This document shows, one piece after another, positions 51,527 to 60,556 of a stretch of DNA of 64,000 bases; the stretch's first letter is position 1, and the number at the start of each line of letters is the position of its first letter. The stretch comes from Aggregatilineales bacterium (lineage in GTDB: Bacteria; Chloroflexota; Anaerolineae; Aggregatilineales; Phototrophicaceae). Both the position numbers and the translations under genes were made by a program. Where the stretch lies: NCBI GenBank assembly GCA_030834905.1, contig JAUQWZ010000034.1:310001-374000 (forward strand), written 5' to 3'. The notes under the pieces were generated by a model. The model did not search any database. It saw only the letters and a list, made by a program, of their open reading frames with translations, and was not told the origin of the DNA.

Positions 51527-53476
51527 ATGCGCTCAATGGTCGTACTCCTACTGCTGCTGTTCTGCGCCTGCTCTGCCGCGCCACCACCGGCAGACACGCA
51601 GATCGCCGTCGTCCCCAGCCGCCTGATCGCCTTCTGGGACATTCAAACCGACACGCTCACGCCGCAGGATGCGATCCGCGACTGGCAGTTCATCGGTCGT
51701 CGGGGCGATGAGATCCGCATCGACGTACAGGCGGACGCAGACGTTCCACTGACGGTGAGCCTGCGCCGGGATACAGCGCTGGCAGAAGGTCGGCAGATCG
51801 CGCTGGCGCTGGCAGAGGAAGGCACCTACACGGTTCGCATCCATCTCTCGGGCGATACCAGCGCCGCCTACACCATCGCGCTGGCATACACCAACCGCCC
51901 CACGCCGACCATCCCATCGCCGACGCCATCGGACACGCTCACGCCCAGCGCCACCCAGATACCGAGCGCGACGCATACACTCACGCCGTCGCAGACGCCA
52001 ACCAGCACCGAGACACCCACCGAAACGCCGACGGCAAGCAGCACGCCAACGCCGATCTACGCGCCGCTGGGCACACTGATCGGCGGACTCACTTCTGGGC
52101 TGACGGTCAGCGGGACTTTCATTTCGTCGTTTGAGCGCCATATTTACACCTTTGAGGGCGCGGCGGGTCAATTCGCCACGCTTCAGATGGTGTGCGCCGC
52201 CGGACTCTGCCCCGCCAGCGGCGTTGATCCGGTGCTGACGCTCTACGACTCACAGGGGATGGTCATTGCCACCGACGACAACACCTATGGCAGCGGCGGC
52301 GCGCTGCTGCGAAATATCGTCCTGCCAGCCGATGGCACGTACTACGCGCAGGCGGTCAGCAGCCAGGGAACAGGCGATTACGTGCTGTCGCTGTCCTTGA
52401 GCAGCAGCGCCGCGCCGGTGGTCTACGCCATCACCGTCGCGCCCACCAGCACCGTCGCCGTGGGAACTGCCACGCCGCTGCCGGGCGGCGATCAGCTCCA
52501 CGATCACGTTCCGGCGGCTGGCAGCATCGACCGCGTTGGCGGATTCAAGCGCTTCTTCATCGCCGCCGAACCCGCCCAGATCGTGACGATTGCCGCCAGT
52601 CCAGCGCCCGGATCGGCGCTGCTGCCGCGCCTGCAAATCGTCAATCCCGGTGGCGAAGTATTGTTTGAGGTGCCAGCGCGGGCAGACAACGGCGGCGACG
52701 CGCTGGTTCCGGCGCTCAGCCTGCTGGAAGGCGGCGTCTATTCAGTCTTTGTGACCGGCGACCAGAACACCACCGGCGCGTTCATCATCTCCTATGGCAA
52801 GGGCGCGTCGCATCGGGACGTACAGCGCGGCGAAGCGCTGCCCGATCAGCCGGTCGCCAGCGCGGTCGAACGACGCGGACTGCGCGACGTCTGGACGATT
52901 CTGCTGAACCGCAGTGATGTCGTCAGTGCCAGCGTTCGCAGCCAGAATCCCGGCTTTGATCCGGCGCTGGCGCTGGTCGCGCCCGACGGTACCGTACTGG
53001 CAAGCGGCGATAATGAGCAGAACGGCGTCAATCCGGCGGTGGAAGGGGTACGCGCTCCGGTTGCGGGGCTGTACCAACTGCGAGTGACCGGCGTGAGCGC
53101 GAACAGCTTTGGCTCCTATCAGATTGTCTGGCAGCGAACGATCACCGCGCCAACGGCGACTCCGCGCACCGCCTCATATCCGCTGCTGACGGCAGACGAC
53201 ACGCTGCCCGAACAAAGCTATCTGCGCTACCCATTCCAGGGCAGACAGGATCAGCGCATCCGTATTCAGGTGATCGCCATCAGCCCGGGACTCGATCCGG
53301 TCGCGGATCTGGTCGCCCCCGATGGCGCGGTCATCGCCCAGGGCGACGACGGCGAAGACAGTCTCAACCCGGAATTTGAAGCGATCCTGCCTGCCGCCGG
53401 AACGTATACGCTGCGCATCAGCGGCTACAACGGCAGCGGCGGCGTGGTCGAAGTGCTGGTCGAGGGCTTGGAGTAG
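51527..53476 (+). CDS. Lipoprotein with four PPC-type domains
   Basis: Exported 649-residue protein. MVVLLLLLFCAC-SAAPPP is a lipoprotein-like signal with Cys at about 15 (atypical lipobox FCAC). Beta-sandwich modules with the PPC (pre-peptidase C-terminal) pattern follow. Examples are VDPVLTLYDSQGMVIATDDNTYGSGGALLRNIVLPADGTYYAQAV, then FDPALALVAPDGTVLASGDNEQNGVNPAVEGVRAPVAGLYQLRV, then LDPVADLVAPDGAVIAQGDDGEDSLNPEFEAILPAAGTYTLRI. A Thr/Ser/Pro linker runs from about 128 to 170. There is no attached protease, so these are probably binding or adhesive modules at the cell surface. It follows the preceding secreted-protein gene and its terminator. Confidence 0.85.
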   Translation: MRSMVVLLLLLFCACSAAPPPADTQIAVVPSRLIAFWDIQTDTLTPQDAIRDWQFIGRRGDEIRIDVQADADVPLTVSLRRDTALAEGRQIALALAEEGTYTVRIHLSGDTSAAYTIALAYTNRPTPTIPSPTPSDTLTPSATQIPSATHTLTPSQTPTSTETPTETPTASSTPTPIYAPLGTLIGGLTSGLTVSGTFISSFERHIYTFEGAAGQFATLQMVCAAGLCPASGVDPVLTLYDSQGMVIATDDNTYGSGGALLRNIVLPADGTYYAQAVSSQGTGDYVLSLSLSSSAAPVVYAITVAPTSTVAVGTATPLPGGDQLHDHVPAAGSIDRVGGFKRFFIAAEPAQIVTIAASPAPGSALLPRLQIVNPGGEVLFEVPARADNGGDALVPALSLLEGGVYSVFVTGDQNTTGAFIISYGKGASHRDVQRGEALPDQPVASAVERRGLRDVWTILLNRSDVVSASVRSQNPGFDPALALVAPDGTVLASGDNEQNGVNPAVEGVRAPVAGLYQLRVTGVSANSFGSYQIVWQRTITAPTATPRTASYPLLTADDTLPEQSYLRYPFQGRQDQRIRIQVIAISPGLDPVADLVAPDGAVIAQGDDGEDSLNPEFEAILPAAGTYTLRISGYNGSGGVVEVLVEGLE

Positions 53477-53534
53477 GGACGGCGATCCTGTCACTCACAG
53501 ACAACCGTCACTCCCTTTCGGCGTCGTCTGCTGC

Positions 53535-53540
53535 TACAAT
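53535..53540 (+). promoter_or_regulatory. -10 hexamer six bases before the rsmA start
   Basis: TACAAT; the expected start site is the A of the rsmA ATG at 53547. No ribosome site is present, indicating a leaderless message. Confidence 0.5.
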
Positions 53541-53546
53541 CGGGGC

Positions 53547-54374
53547 ATGAACCCTAAAGAACTGCTGGAGCAGCATGACCTGCTCCCCAGGAAAAGCCTG
53601 GGACAGAATTTCCTGCACGACCCGAACGCGCTGGAGAAGATCGCCTCACTGGCGGAACTGACGCGGGAGACAACGGTGCTGGAGATCGGTCCCGGCACCG
53701 GCACGCTGACCGAAGTGCTGGCGCAGCAGGCTAAGCGCGTGATCGCCGTCGAACTGGACGAGCGCCTGCGCCCCATTCTGGAACAGCGGCTGGAAGCCTA
53801 TCCGAATGTCGAAGTGATCTATCAGGACATTCTGGCGACCGACACCGCCGCGCTGATTGGGGGTGGCGATTACGTGGTCGTCGCCAACGTCCCCTACTAC
53901 ATCACCAGCGCCATCCTTCGCCACCTGCTGGAAAGCAGCTACCGCCCCAGCCGCCTGATCGTAACCATGCAGTTGGAAGTGGCGGAACGGCTGGTCGCCA
54001 AACCGGGCGACATGGGAGTCCTGAGCGTGAGCGCGCAGTTCTACGCGCAGACGCGAATTGTCATGCGGCTGAAGCCGGGCATCTTCTGGCCCCGCCCTGA
54101 AGTAGACAGCGCGGTCGTGCGCATGGAGACGTTCGCCACGCCGCCGGTCAGCGTCCCCAGTGAGACTCTGTTTTTCCGGGTAGTGCGGGCGGGATTCAGC
54201 CAGAAGCGCAAACAGTTGAAAAACTCGCTCGGCGATGGGCTGCACATTGGGACGGCGGCGGCTGGCAGCCTGCTCGAAGAGGCGGGGATTGACCCGCGCC
54301 GCCGACCGGAAACCCTGACGCTTGAAGAGTGGGCGGCGCTCACACGCCAGTACGCCGAAACCGACCCCGGCTAG
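53547..54374 (+). CDS. rsmA: 16S rRNA dimethyladenosine transferase
   Basis: KsgA, which dimethylates two adjacent adenosines in the 3' end of 16S rRNA during 30S maturation. The 275-residue protein has KSLGQNFLHDPNALEKIASLAEL at the start and motif I VLEIGPGTGTLTEVLAQQA. VIAVELDERLRPILEQRL is motif II, and VVVANVPYYITSAILRHLLE is motif IV, the NxPY active site. LTMQLEVAERLVAKPG-type text and FWPRPEVDSAVVRME follow in the C-terminal half. Length is normal. The ATG at 53547 gives the usual N-terminus; a longer frame to 53322 overlaps the previous gene. Confidence 0.96.
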   Translation: MNPKELLEQHDLLPRKSLGQNFLHDPNALEKIASLAELTRETTVLEIGPGTGTLTEVLAQQAKRVIAVELDERLRPILEQRLEAYPNVEVIYQDILATDTAALIGGGDYVVVANVPYYITSAILRHLLESSYRPSRLIVTMQLEVAERLVAKPGDMGVLSVSAQFYAQTRIVMRLKPGIFWPRPEVDSAVVRMETFATPPVSVPSETLFFRVVRAGFSQKRKQLKNSLGDGLHIGTAAAGSLLEEAGIDPRRRPETLTLEEWAALTRQYAETDPG

Positions 54375-54499
54375 ACGCGGCATGGCGAACTGCCGATGCT
54401 GACCTCAACCGGGATGCGGGCTGCGATTGACTGCAACGAGGCACCCTGATTTCACGTATACTGGTAGTGTAAGCTGCTCGACCACCTGGATTAAGACTC

Positions 54500-55270
54500 A
54501 TGCGAAGACGACCATATGCCTGGTTACTGACTTTAGCGCTGATGATCGGCATTGCCCTGATTTCCGGCGCGGCTATTCCACTGGAAGCAGCGGTGGCACT
54601 GCTGGCGATTTACGCCGTCGCGTTTGGCGCGTCAGTGATCGACTTCCGACCCGAACAACTGCTGGATCGCTCGCGCTCGTCGCTGACCATGATGCGAATG
54701 AGCAGCGAAGCCAGAGAAGCCGTCGAACGGGCGCGCAGGCGCGGCAGCGTCCTGAACAGCAGCCTGACGCTGCTGGATATCGGTTTGATCACCTCCCATT
54801 CCAGTCGTGAGGGCATGGTCATGCGCCGCACGCGGTCTGTCTCGAAGGATGACGACGGCGTGCGCCCATTCATCACCATGCACGTTCAGCCGGAAAGCGC
54901 CGACCAGACGGCTATGCTGCGCTTTGAGATGATCGATCAGAACGGGGCTACGCGCTACGTCCACGAGATGCGAACCTATCTCCGCGATGGCGAAATGAAT
55001 ATCCTGGCAGATCATCATCTGCCGCTGACGGACAACGACGATCTGACCGGCGCGGGCGATTGGGATCTGCGCATTTACGTGAACGGCACGCTGATGGGCG
55101 CGCATACGTTCAACCTGACACCCTCGATTAATGACCGCTTTGGGCGTTACGAGCGCGAAGAGCCGGAAGAACACCCGCGCCTGCGCACCACCGAGGACGA
55201 AGCGCCGATGAGCCTTGAGGATCTGCTGCGAAGCGAGACGGCGCGCAGCCGCGAAAACCGCAACCGCTGA
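54500..55270 (+). CDS. Membrane-anchored beta-rich protein, paralogue A
   Basis: Unknown 256-residue protein. It begins with two hydrophobic helices (YAWLLTLALMIGIALISGA and LEAAVALLAIYAVAFGASVI), a basic/helical linker, then a beta-sandwich-like domain. Landmarks are LDIGLITSHSSREG, FITMHVQPESADQTAMLRFEMIDQNGATRYVHEM, LPLTDNDDLTGAGDWDLRIYVNGTLMGAHTFNLT. The charged tail includes MSLEDLLRSE. The next gene has the same plan and matching landmarks, so the two are tandem paralogues, 11 bases apart. The first is preceded by a gap of 125 bases after rsmA. Confidence 0.7.
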   Translation: MRRRPYAWLLTLALMIGIALISGAAIPLEAAVALLAIYAVAFGASVIDFRPEQLLDRSRSSLTMMRMSSEAREAVERARRRGSVLNSSLTLLDIGLITSHSSREGMVMRRTRSVSKDDDGVRPFITMHVQPESADQTAMLRFEMIDQNGATRYVHEMRTYLRDGEMNILADHHLPLTDNDDLTGAGDWDLRIYVNGTLMGAHTFNLTPSINDRFGRYEREEPEEHPRLRTTEDEAPMSLEDLLRSETARSRENRNR

Positions 55271-55281
55271 GGATATGTTCC

Positions 55282-56073
55282 ATGCCTAATGACCCGATGA
55301 ACCGCCGCATGGTCGAAATTGGTATCGCCATCTTACTGATCGTCATGGGACTGGCAGCCTTAGGCGGCGATATTATGGCAGGGCTGGTTTTTGGCGGGCT
55401 GGGGGCTTTTCTTCTCTACAGACAATTTGATCAGACCCGCGCGGGGATAGACATGCACCGGCAGGCAGGTTACAGCGCGCCGGAAGCGCAGCCTCGCGCC
55501 GACCAGGTCTACGCCCACGCGCTGGAAGCGGTGCGCGGCGCTGGTCTTGACCCGAACAGCACGCACGTCCTGCCGATTGATATCGGCGTCATGACCTTCA
55601 GCGCCGATCAGGAGCCGACGATCTACCGCACCAAGCCGGTTCTGGACGACGTGGACTATATCCAGCCATTCGTCCAACTGCGCCTGCCCACCCGGGCAGT
55701 CGGGCGGGTGCGGTTTGAAATTCTGGACTCCGACGATCAGGTGCTGTTCATTCACGAGGACAACCACCAGCTTCAGCGCGGGCGCAACCTGGTAACACCG
55801 GCAGCCCGCCTGCCGATACATGACGCGCACAACTTCCACGGCGAGTGGCAGATGCGGATCAGCGCCGACGGCGTGCTGCTGGCAGTCCACCATTTCGGCT
55901 GGCAGGAAAGCACGACCAAAGTGATCCGCCGTCACATTCGCGAAGATGGCGAGGTGAGCAACGAAATGCGCGCCATGATGGCTGAAAGCCGCCTACAGAC
56001 CTTGAGCCTTGACGAACTGCTCGCCGAACAGGCGGTAGAGGAAGAGGATCAGCGGCGAGAATCAGGGCGGTAA
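55282..56073 (+). CDS. Membrane-anchored beta-rich protein, paralogue B
   Basis: Unknown 263-residue protein built like its upstream neighbour: N-terminal membrane helices (EIGIAILLIVMGLAALGG, IMAGLVFGGLGAFLLY), then PIDIGVMTFSADQEPT, VQLRLPTRAVGRVRFEILDSDDQVLFIHED, LPIHDAHNFHGEWQMRISADGVLLAVHHFGW, and a tail with LSLDELLAEQ. The sequence is well diverged, so the duplication is old. GAGGATATGTTCC lies before the ATG. Its 3' end overlaps the convergent small gene by 25 bases. Confidence 0.7.
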   Translation: MPNDPMNRRMVEIGIAILLIVMGLAALGGDIMAGLVFGGLGAFLLYRQFDQTRAGIDMHRQAGYSAPEAQPRADQVYAHALEAVRGAGLDPNSTHVLPIDIGVMTFSADQEPTIYRTKPVLDDVDYIQPFVQLRLPTRAVGRVRFEILDSDDQVLFIHEDNHQLQRGRNLVTPAARLPIHDAHNFHGEWQMRISADGVLLAVHHFGWQESTTKVIRRHIREDGEVSNEMRAMMAESRLQTLSLDELLAEQAVEEEDQRRESGR

Positions 56074-56318
56074 ACGCGGTCGCTTGGCTGCTGCTGAATG
56101 GTTTCGTGCCTCTCGCGGCTCAAAAAGCGGCTCAAATCAACCCCGTAGTAGCGCAGCGCGCTGACGACGATGAGCGTCGCGGTGGCTTCATCTAAATTGC
56201 CGATCAGGGGCAGGTTATCAGGCAGAAATTCCAGGAATCCGGCAGTGGGGTTAATCAGGTAGACCACGCCGACTGCCGCCAGTGCCAGTACACCAACATC
56301 TTTGAACAACCGCTGCAT
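56049..56318 (-). CDS. DUF1232-type small membrane protein
   Basis: An 89-residue protein with VLALAAVGVVYLINPTAGFLEFLPDNLPLIGNLDEATATLIVVSALRYYG. The Pro-Asp-xx-Pro-x-x-Gly-x-Leu-Asp core is the DUF1232/YkvA pattern, here with two membrane helices. The C-terminal tail is basic and hydrophilic (RHETIQQQPSDRVYRPDSRR). The role of the family is unknown. Confidence 0.8.
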   Translation of the reverse strand: MQRLFKDVGVLALAAVGVVYLINPTAGFLEFLPDNLPLIGNLDEATATLIVVSALRYYGVDLSRFLSRERHETIQQQPSDRVYRPDSRR

Positions 56319-56404
56319 CGTTTTATCTCCAGCTATTCAGTTCCCGTATGTATTATACGAAAGACTGCGGGATACGTTTCGAGCAGAGGTGGACGATTGT
56401 GAGA

Positions 56405-56776
56405 TCAGGTGTGGGCTTGCACAAGACCGTCGATAGCAGACACGATATCCGCCGGGACAGAGGGTTTGATCAGCACGCCGTCAGCGCCAACAGTTTCGCG
56501 TACCGAGGAGTTGTTAAACCTGGAGTTGGCGGTGTGCATCAAAATGGGGATATGAGAATAGTGGGCATCCTGCTTTAGCAGGATACATAATTCACTGCCA
56601 CTCATGCCGGGCATCATATCGTCCAGAACGACGAGATTCGGCGGTTGGTGTTCAATCAGCCGCAGGGCTTCGCTGGCGTTATTCGCCTTCAGCACGTTGT
56701 AACCGGCACGCTGCAAGATTATCGCCAGAATATGCAGGAAAGCCGGTTCATCATCGACAACCAGTACCGTGACCAT
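56405..56776 (-). CDS. Single-domain response regulator receiver
   Basis: A 123-residue stand-alone CheY-like receiver. VTVLVVDDEPAFLHILAIIL gives the acidic pair, NLVVLDDMMPGMSG the phosphoacceptor Asp (LVVLDD), ILMHTANSR the Thr position, and GVLIKPSVPADIVSAI the Lys-Pro. No output domain. GGAAGGGC lies before the ATG at 56776; an in-frame upstream start at 56818 is weaker. No histidine kinase is adjacent, so its input and target are elsewhere. Confidence 0.93.
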   Translation of the reverse strand: MVTVLVVDDEPAFLHILAIILQRAGYNVLKANNASEALRLIEHQPPNLVVLDDMMPGMSGSELCILLKQDAHYSHIPILMHTANSRFNNSSVRETVGADGVLIKPSVPADIVSAIDGLVQAHT

Positions 56777-57025
56777 GCCCTTCCTTTCTCCAGTGGAACT
56801 ATACCAGCGCGGCAGCAACAGTCACGATGAATCGTAGCATTGTTAGAACGTAAAGAGCATCAAGATTTCGCCGCAGTTCTAAATTTTATGTTTTTCGTTT
56901 TTGGCGGAATTCCCCCTCAAATGACCACGCAGCAGCGATACTGATTGACAATTACAGCACCGGATAATTGGCGATCAGGATATCCAGCGTTAGGAAGCTG
57001 TTAGTGTTTACAAACGGCGCTGGTT

Positions 57026-58051
57026 TCAGGACAGCGCCGACGCCGCCGAAAGATGGGCGCAGACGCGGTCGGTGAATGCCTGGGTGGAAAGCGCGTTTTC
57101 GGCATAGATATCGGCGGTATGGCTGCCTTCCTTCAGGGCGGCGCGGACGGCGTCTTCGACGCTGCGCGCCAGCTCGCGCTGTCCCCAGTGGTGGCGGATC
57201 AACAGCGCAATACTCAGAATGGTCGCCGTCGGGTTGGCAATACCCTTCCCGGCGATGTCCGGGGCGCAGCCATGCACCGGCTCGGCAATCGCCACGCCGG
57301 TGCCGATATTGACCGACGGCGCTAAACCAATGCCGCCGCCCCAAGCCGCCGCCATATCCGACAGAATATCGCCGTAAAGGTTCGGGGTCAGAATCACATC
57401 AAAGCGAGTCGGGTCTTTAACCATCCAATAAGCAGCGGTGTCCACCAGCAGTTCGTCGGTCACAATATCCGGGTATTCTTCGGCGATTTCCAACACCACC
57501 TTACGGAAAAGCCCGTCGGTCTGCGTCAGCACGCTCGCCTTGTGGACAATGGTAATTTTCGCGCGCCCCGTCCGCCGCGCCAGCTCGAAAGTCCGGCGTG
57601 CCACACGTTCGGTTGCCTCGCGGGTGATGACCTTTTCGGAAATACCCGTTCGTCCTTCGTCCTCAGTGTGTTCGTGACCGATATACAGGTCTTCGGTGTT
57701 CTCGCGCACGACGATCAGGTTGATGCCCTCGCGCGCCGTCGGCACCGGCAGGTAGCGGGTCGGGCGCAGATTGGCGTAGGTGTGAAGCTGGCGGCGCAGT
57801 TGGATGCCGGGCACGTGGTAGCCGTCAACCGGATAGGACGGTGACGCCGCCGCGCCAAATAACACCGCGCCACATTCCTGCGCCAGCCGCAGGGTTGCTT
57901 CCGGCAGCGCTTCGCCGGTTTCCAGAAAACTATCCCAACCGGCTTCCGCCGGATGGATGGCAACATCGGGCAGCGCAGTTTTCAGCACCTGAACTGCTGC
58001 CGGAACTACTTCCCGCCCAATGCCATCCCCTTCAATTACGCACAGGTTCAA
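57026..58051 (-). CDS. Isocitrate/isopropylmalate/homoisocitrate dehydrogenase family protein
   Basis: Decarboxylating beta-hydroxyacid dehydrogenase of 341 residues. Signature elements: LCVIEGDGIGREVVPAAVQVL, GAAASPSYPVDGYHVPGIQLRRQLHTYANLRP (substrate Arg residues), VVRENTEDLYIGHEH, KITIVHKASVLTQTDGLF, TPNLYGDILSDMAAAWGGGIGLAPS (metal-ligand Asp and family pattern), and EPVHGCAPDIAGKGIANPTATI. RENTEDLYIG favours homoisocitrate or NAD-isocitrate dehydrogenases over LeuB, but the substrate is not settled. TTG start at 58051 with AGGAG nine bases before it. No leuB partners nearby. Confidence 0.9.
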   Translation of the reverse strand: MNLCVIEGDGIGREVVPAAVQVLKTALPDVAIHPAEAGWDSFLETGEALPEATLRLAQECGAVLFGAAASPSYPVDGYHVPGIQLRRQLHTYANLRPTRYLPVPTAREGINLIVVRENTEDLYIGHEHTEDEGRTGISEKVITREATERVARRTFELARRTGRAKITIVHKASVLTQTDGLFRKVVLEIAEEYPDIVTDELLVDTAAYWMVKDPTRFDVILTPNLYGDILSDMAAAWGGGIGLAPSVNIGTGVAIAEPVHGCAPDIAGKGIANPTATILSIALLIRHHWGQRELARSVEDAVRAALKEGSHTADIYAENALSTQAFTDRVCAHLSAASALS

Positions 58052-58323
58052 AACACCGTTCTCCTTGAGTCGTGAAAGCGCTCAGCCGACGGACAAGTCA
58101 ACACCGCCTACAACCAGGATGGCGGCAAAACCAAATTGTTACATCATTTGGGAAGAAGGAAATAGTAAGAAAGAAACCACGTCTGCGAGCGAACAACCGT
58201 AAAACCATCAATATTTCTTAATATTTATTCTGTCACGTTTGGCAAATTTTGTCGAATCGCTTGTGTCGTTTATACAAGTATGCTGCCGCTGCGCCCTTTC
58301 CGCCCGGTGGCTGCCGGAAATGC

Positions 58324-60456
58324 CTAGAACGGCTCATCCAACCCGGCGCTGTCCTGCATAAATATCTGATGGCTGTTCAGCACCGGCTCGCCTTCCGCTG
58401 GCGATACGCGCAGATAGCTGTCATCGGGCAGCAACTGCCAGGCGTTGTAATTGTCCCGCAGGCTGGTATACAGAATTCGCATCACCAACCGGCGCACGCG
58501 CTCGTCCAGCACCGGAAACACCACTTCGACGCGGTTGTAAAGGTTACGCCGCATCAGATCGGCGCTGCCCAGATACAGACACTGATCGGACGGCGCGTTA
58601 TGGAAGTAGAAGATGCGGCTGTGTTCCAGAAAGCGCCCGACGACGCTGTACACCCGGATATTCTCGCTCATTCCCGGCAGCCCAGGACGCAGGCAGCAGA
58701 TACCGCGCACCAGCAGATCGATCTGCACGCCCGCCTGCGACGCGGCGTACAGCTTCTGAATGAGCACGTCCTCCTCAAGCTGGTTCATCTTGAGGATCAG
58801 ACGGGCATCCTTGCCAGCCTCGGCGGCGGCGATCTCATTGTCGATCAGGCTGACAAGCGTGGGATGGAGAAATTCGGGCGCGACCAGCAGCCGCTTGTAG
58901 GTCGTCGCCGGAGCATAACCGGTCAGGCGGTTGAACAGGTGCGAGGCATCGTCGGCGATTTCGCGGTTGCAGGTGAACAATCCCAGATCCGTATATAGCC
59001 GCGCCGTCACCGCGTTGTAGTTGCCCGTCCCCAGGTGAACGTAACGGGTGACGCCGGTTTCCTCGCGGCGAACCACCAGCGCGATCTTGGCGTGCGTCTT
59101 GACCGGCAGTTCTTCAACGCCGTAGGTCACATGGACGCCCTTTTCTTCCAGCATCCGCGCCCATTCGAGATTGTTCTCCTCGTCAAAGCGGGCTTTCAAC
59201 TCGACCAGAACGGCGACCTGCTTGTCATGCTCGCGGGCTTCCACCAGCGACTGCACAATCGGTGAGTTGCGTCCCACACGGTAGAGCGTCGTCTTGATCG
59301 CCAGCACGTCAGGATCGCGCGCGGCGGTGCTGAAGAACGATTCGACTGGCGCGAACGAGTCGTAAGGCACATGCACCAGAAAATCGCGCCGCCGGATGGC
59401 GTCAAAAATATTCTCTTCGGGCGATACTACCAGCTTGGGAATATGGGGCACATATTTAAGCTCCGGCTTATCCACCGAAGTCAGCTCCATCAGGCTGCTG
59501 CCGCCGAGCGCGCCGTTGACGCAGTACAGGTCACGTTCGGGGTCGATCTCAAGCTGGGCGATCAACGGATCGAGGATCAGCGGGCTGGTGCCTTCCGGCA
59601 CTGCCAGCCGGATGACCGAACCAAAGCGGCGCTCGCGCAGGCTTTCCTCGATGATCTCGCTGAGATCGAGATCGGGGGACTCTTCTTCCTCCTGCTCGAA
59701 GTCAATATCCGCGTTCCGGGTGACGCGAAACGGCGACTGCTCGACCACCTTCATTCCCGGAAACAGCAGATCGAGATTCTGTGAGATCGCGTCTTCAATC
59801 CAGACGAAGGTATCACCGACGCTGTCGCCGCTTCCATACTGGCGCAGCACCATGTCCATATTGATCAGGCGCGGCACCGTCTGCGGAATCTTGATGCGCA
59901 CAAACTCATACTGATCGTGATCGTCGCCATCGCGCCGGAGGCAGACGGCAAGGTTCATGCTGAGGTTGGAGATGAACGGGAACGGGCGGGCGTGATCGAC
60001 GGCTAACGGCGTCAGCACCGGATAGACTTCTTCATAGAAGTAGCTGCGCAGCGCCTGACGCCAGTCGGGTTGAAGCGCGCGGGCATCCAGCAGCGTGACG
60101 CCATAATCGCCCAGGCGCTGAAGCAGATCGCGCATCACCTGGCGCTGCTCGGTCATCACTTCGACCACCTGCTGGCGGATATCCTGCAAAAGCTGCGCGT
60201 AAGGGATACCGTCAGGGCGGTTGGACGGCAGACTGGGCTTGATCTTCTTGTGGATAGTGGCGACGCGCACCATGAAGAATTCGTCGGTATTGCTGCTGAC
60301 AATCGCCAGGAACTTGATCCGTTCCAGCAGCGGTATCCTTTCATCCAGCGCCTGCGCCAGCACCCGGCGGTTGAACGCGATCCAGCTTAGCTCACGGTTG
60401 ATGTAGTTATCTGCGTTCAGTTCTGGAAGCGGCGTTTTGCTTTTCTGACGCTGCAT
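58324..60456 (-). CDS. ppk: Polyphosphate kinase 1
   Basis: Makes inorganic polyphosphate from ATP. The 710-residue protein has the PPK1 plan: N domain YINRELSWIAFNRRVLAQALDERIPLLERIKFLAIVSSNTDEFFMVRV, head domain, and catalytic C1 domain with DFLVHVPYDSFAPVESFFSTAARDPDVLAIKTTLYRVG. ARMLEEKGVHVTYGVEELPVKTHAKIALVVRRE contains the phosphorylated His region. YVHLGTGNYNAVTARLYTDLGLFT and GICCLRPGLPGMSENIRVYSVVGRFLEHSRIFYFHN carry the second conserved His. Length is typical. It is divergent from holB. Confidence 0.97.
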   Translation of the reverse strand: MQRQKSKTPLPELNADNYINRELSWIAFNRRVLAQALDERIPLLERIKFLAIVSSNTDEFFMVRVATIHKKIKPSLPSNRPDGIPYAQLLQDIRQQVVEVMTEQRQVMRDLLQRLGDYGVTLLDARALQPDWRQALRSYFYEEVYPVLTPLAVDHARPFPFISNLSMNLAVCLRRDGDDHDQYEFVRIKIPQTVPRLINMDMVLRQYGSGDSVGDTFVWIEDAISQNLDLLFPGMKVVEQSPFRVTRNADIDFEQEEEESPDLDLSEIIEESLRERRFGSVIRLAVPEGTSPLILDPLIAQLEIDPERDLYCVNGALGGSSLMELTSVDKPELKYVPHIPKLVVSPEENIFDAIRRRDFLVHVPYDSFAPVESFFSTAARDPDVLAIKTTLYRVGRNSPIVQSLVEAREHDKQVAVLVELKARFDEENNLEWARMLEEKGVHVTYGVEELPVKTHAKIALVVRREETGVTRYVHLGTGNYNAVTARLYTDLGLFTCNREIADDASHLFNRLTGYAPATTYKRLLVAPEFLHPTLVSLIDNEIAAAEAGKDARLILKMNQLEEDVLIQKLYAASQAGVQIDLLVRGICCLRPGLPGMSENIRVYSVVGRFLEHSRIFYFHNAPSDQCLYLGSADLMRRNLYNRVEVVFPVLDERVRRLVMRILYTSLRDNYNAWQLLPDDSYLRVSPAEGEPVLNSHQIFMQDSAGLDEPF

Positions 60457-60543
60457 AAATGTCCCTGACGTGGTATAAAATCGCTCTCATCTTAACGAAG
60501 ACCCTGACGCAAGTAAAGCAGCAGCATCTGGCGCGCAATCGAG

Positions 60544-60549
60544 TACAAT
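60544..60549 (+). promoter_or_regulatory. -10 hexamer seven bases before the holB start
   Basis: TACAAT, ATG at 60557; suggests a leaderless holB transcript. Confidence 0.45.
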
Positions 60550-60556
60550 TCGGCGT

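Noticed and set aside
53322..53546. N-terminal extension of rsmA
   Set aside because: The extension overlaps the end of the PPC lipoprotein gene, is Arg/Ala-rich and is absent from the family.
58052..58323. Gene or RNA in the gap between the dehydrogenase and ppk
   Set aside because: Only an AT-rich stretch with short AATATT repeats; no convincing frame, hairpin or promoter with proper spacing.
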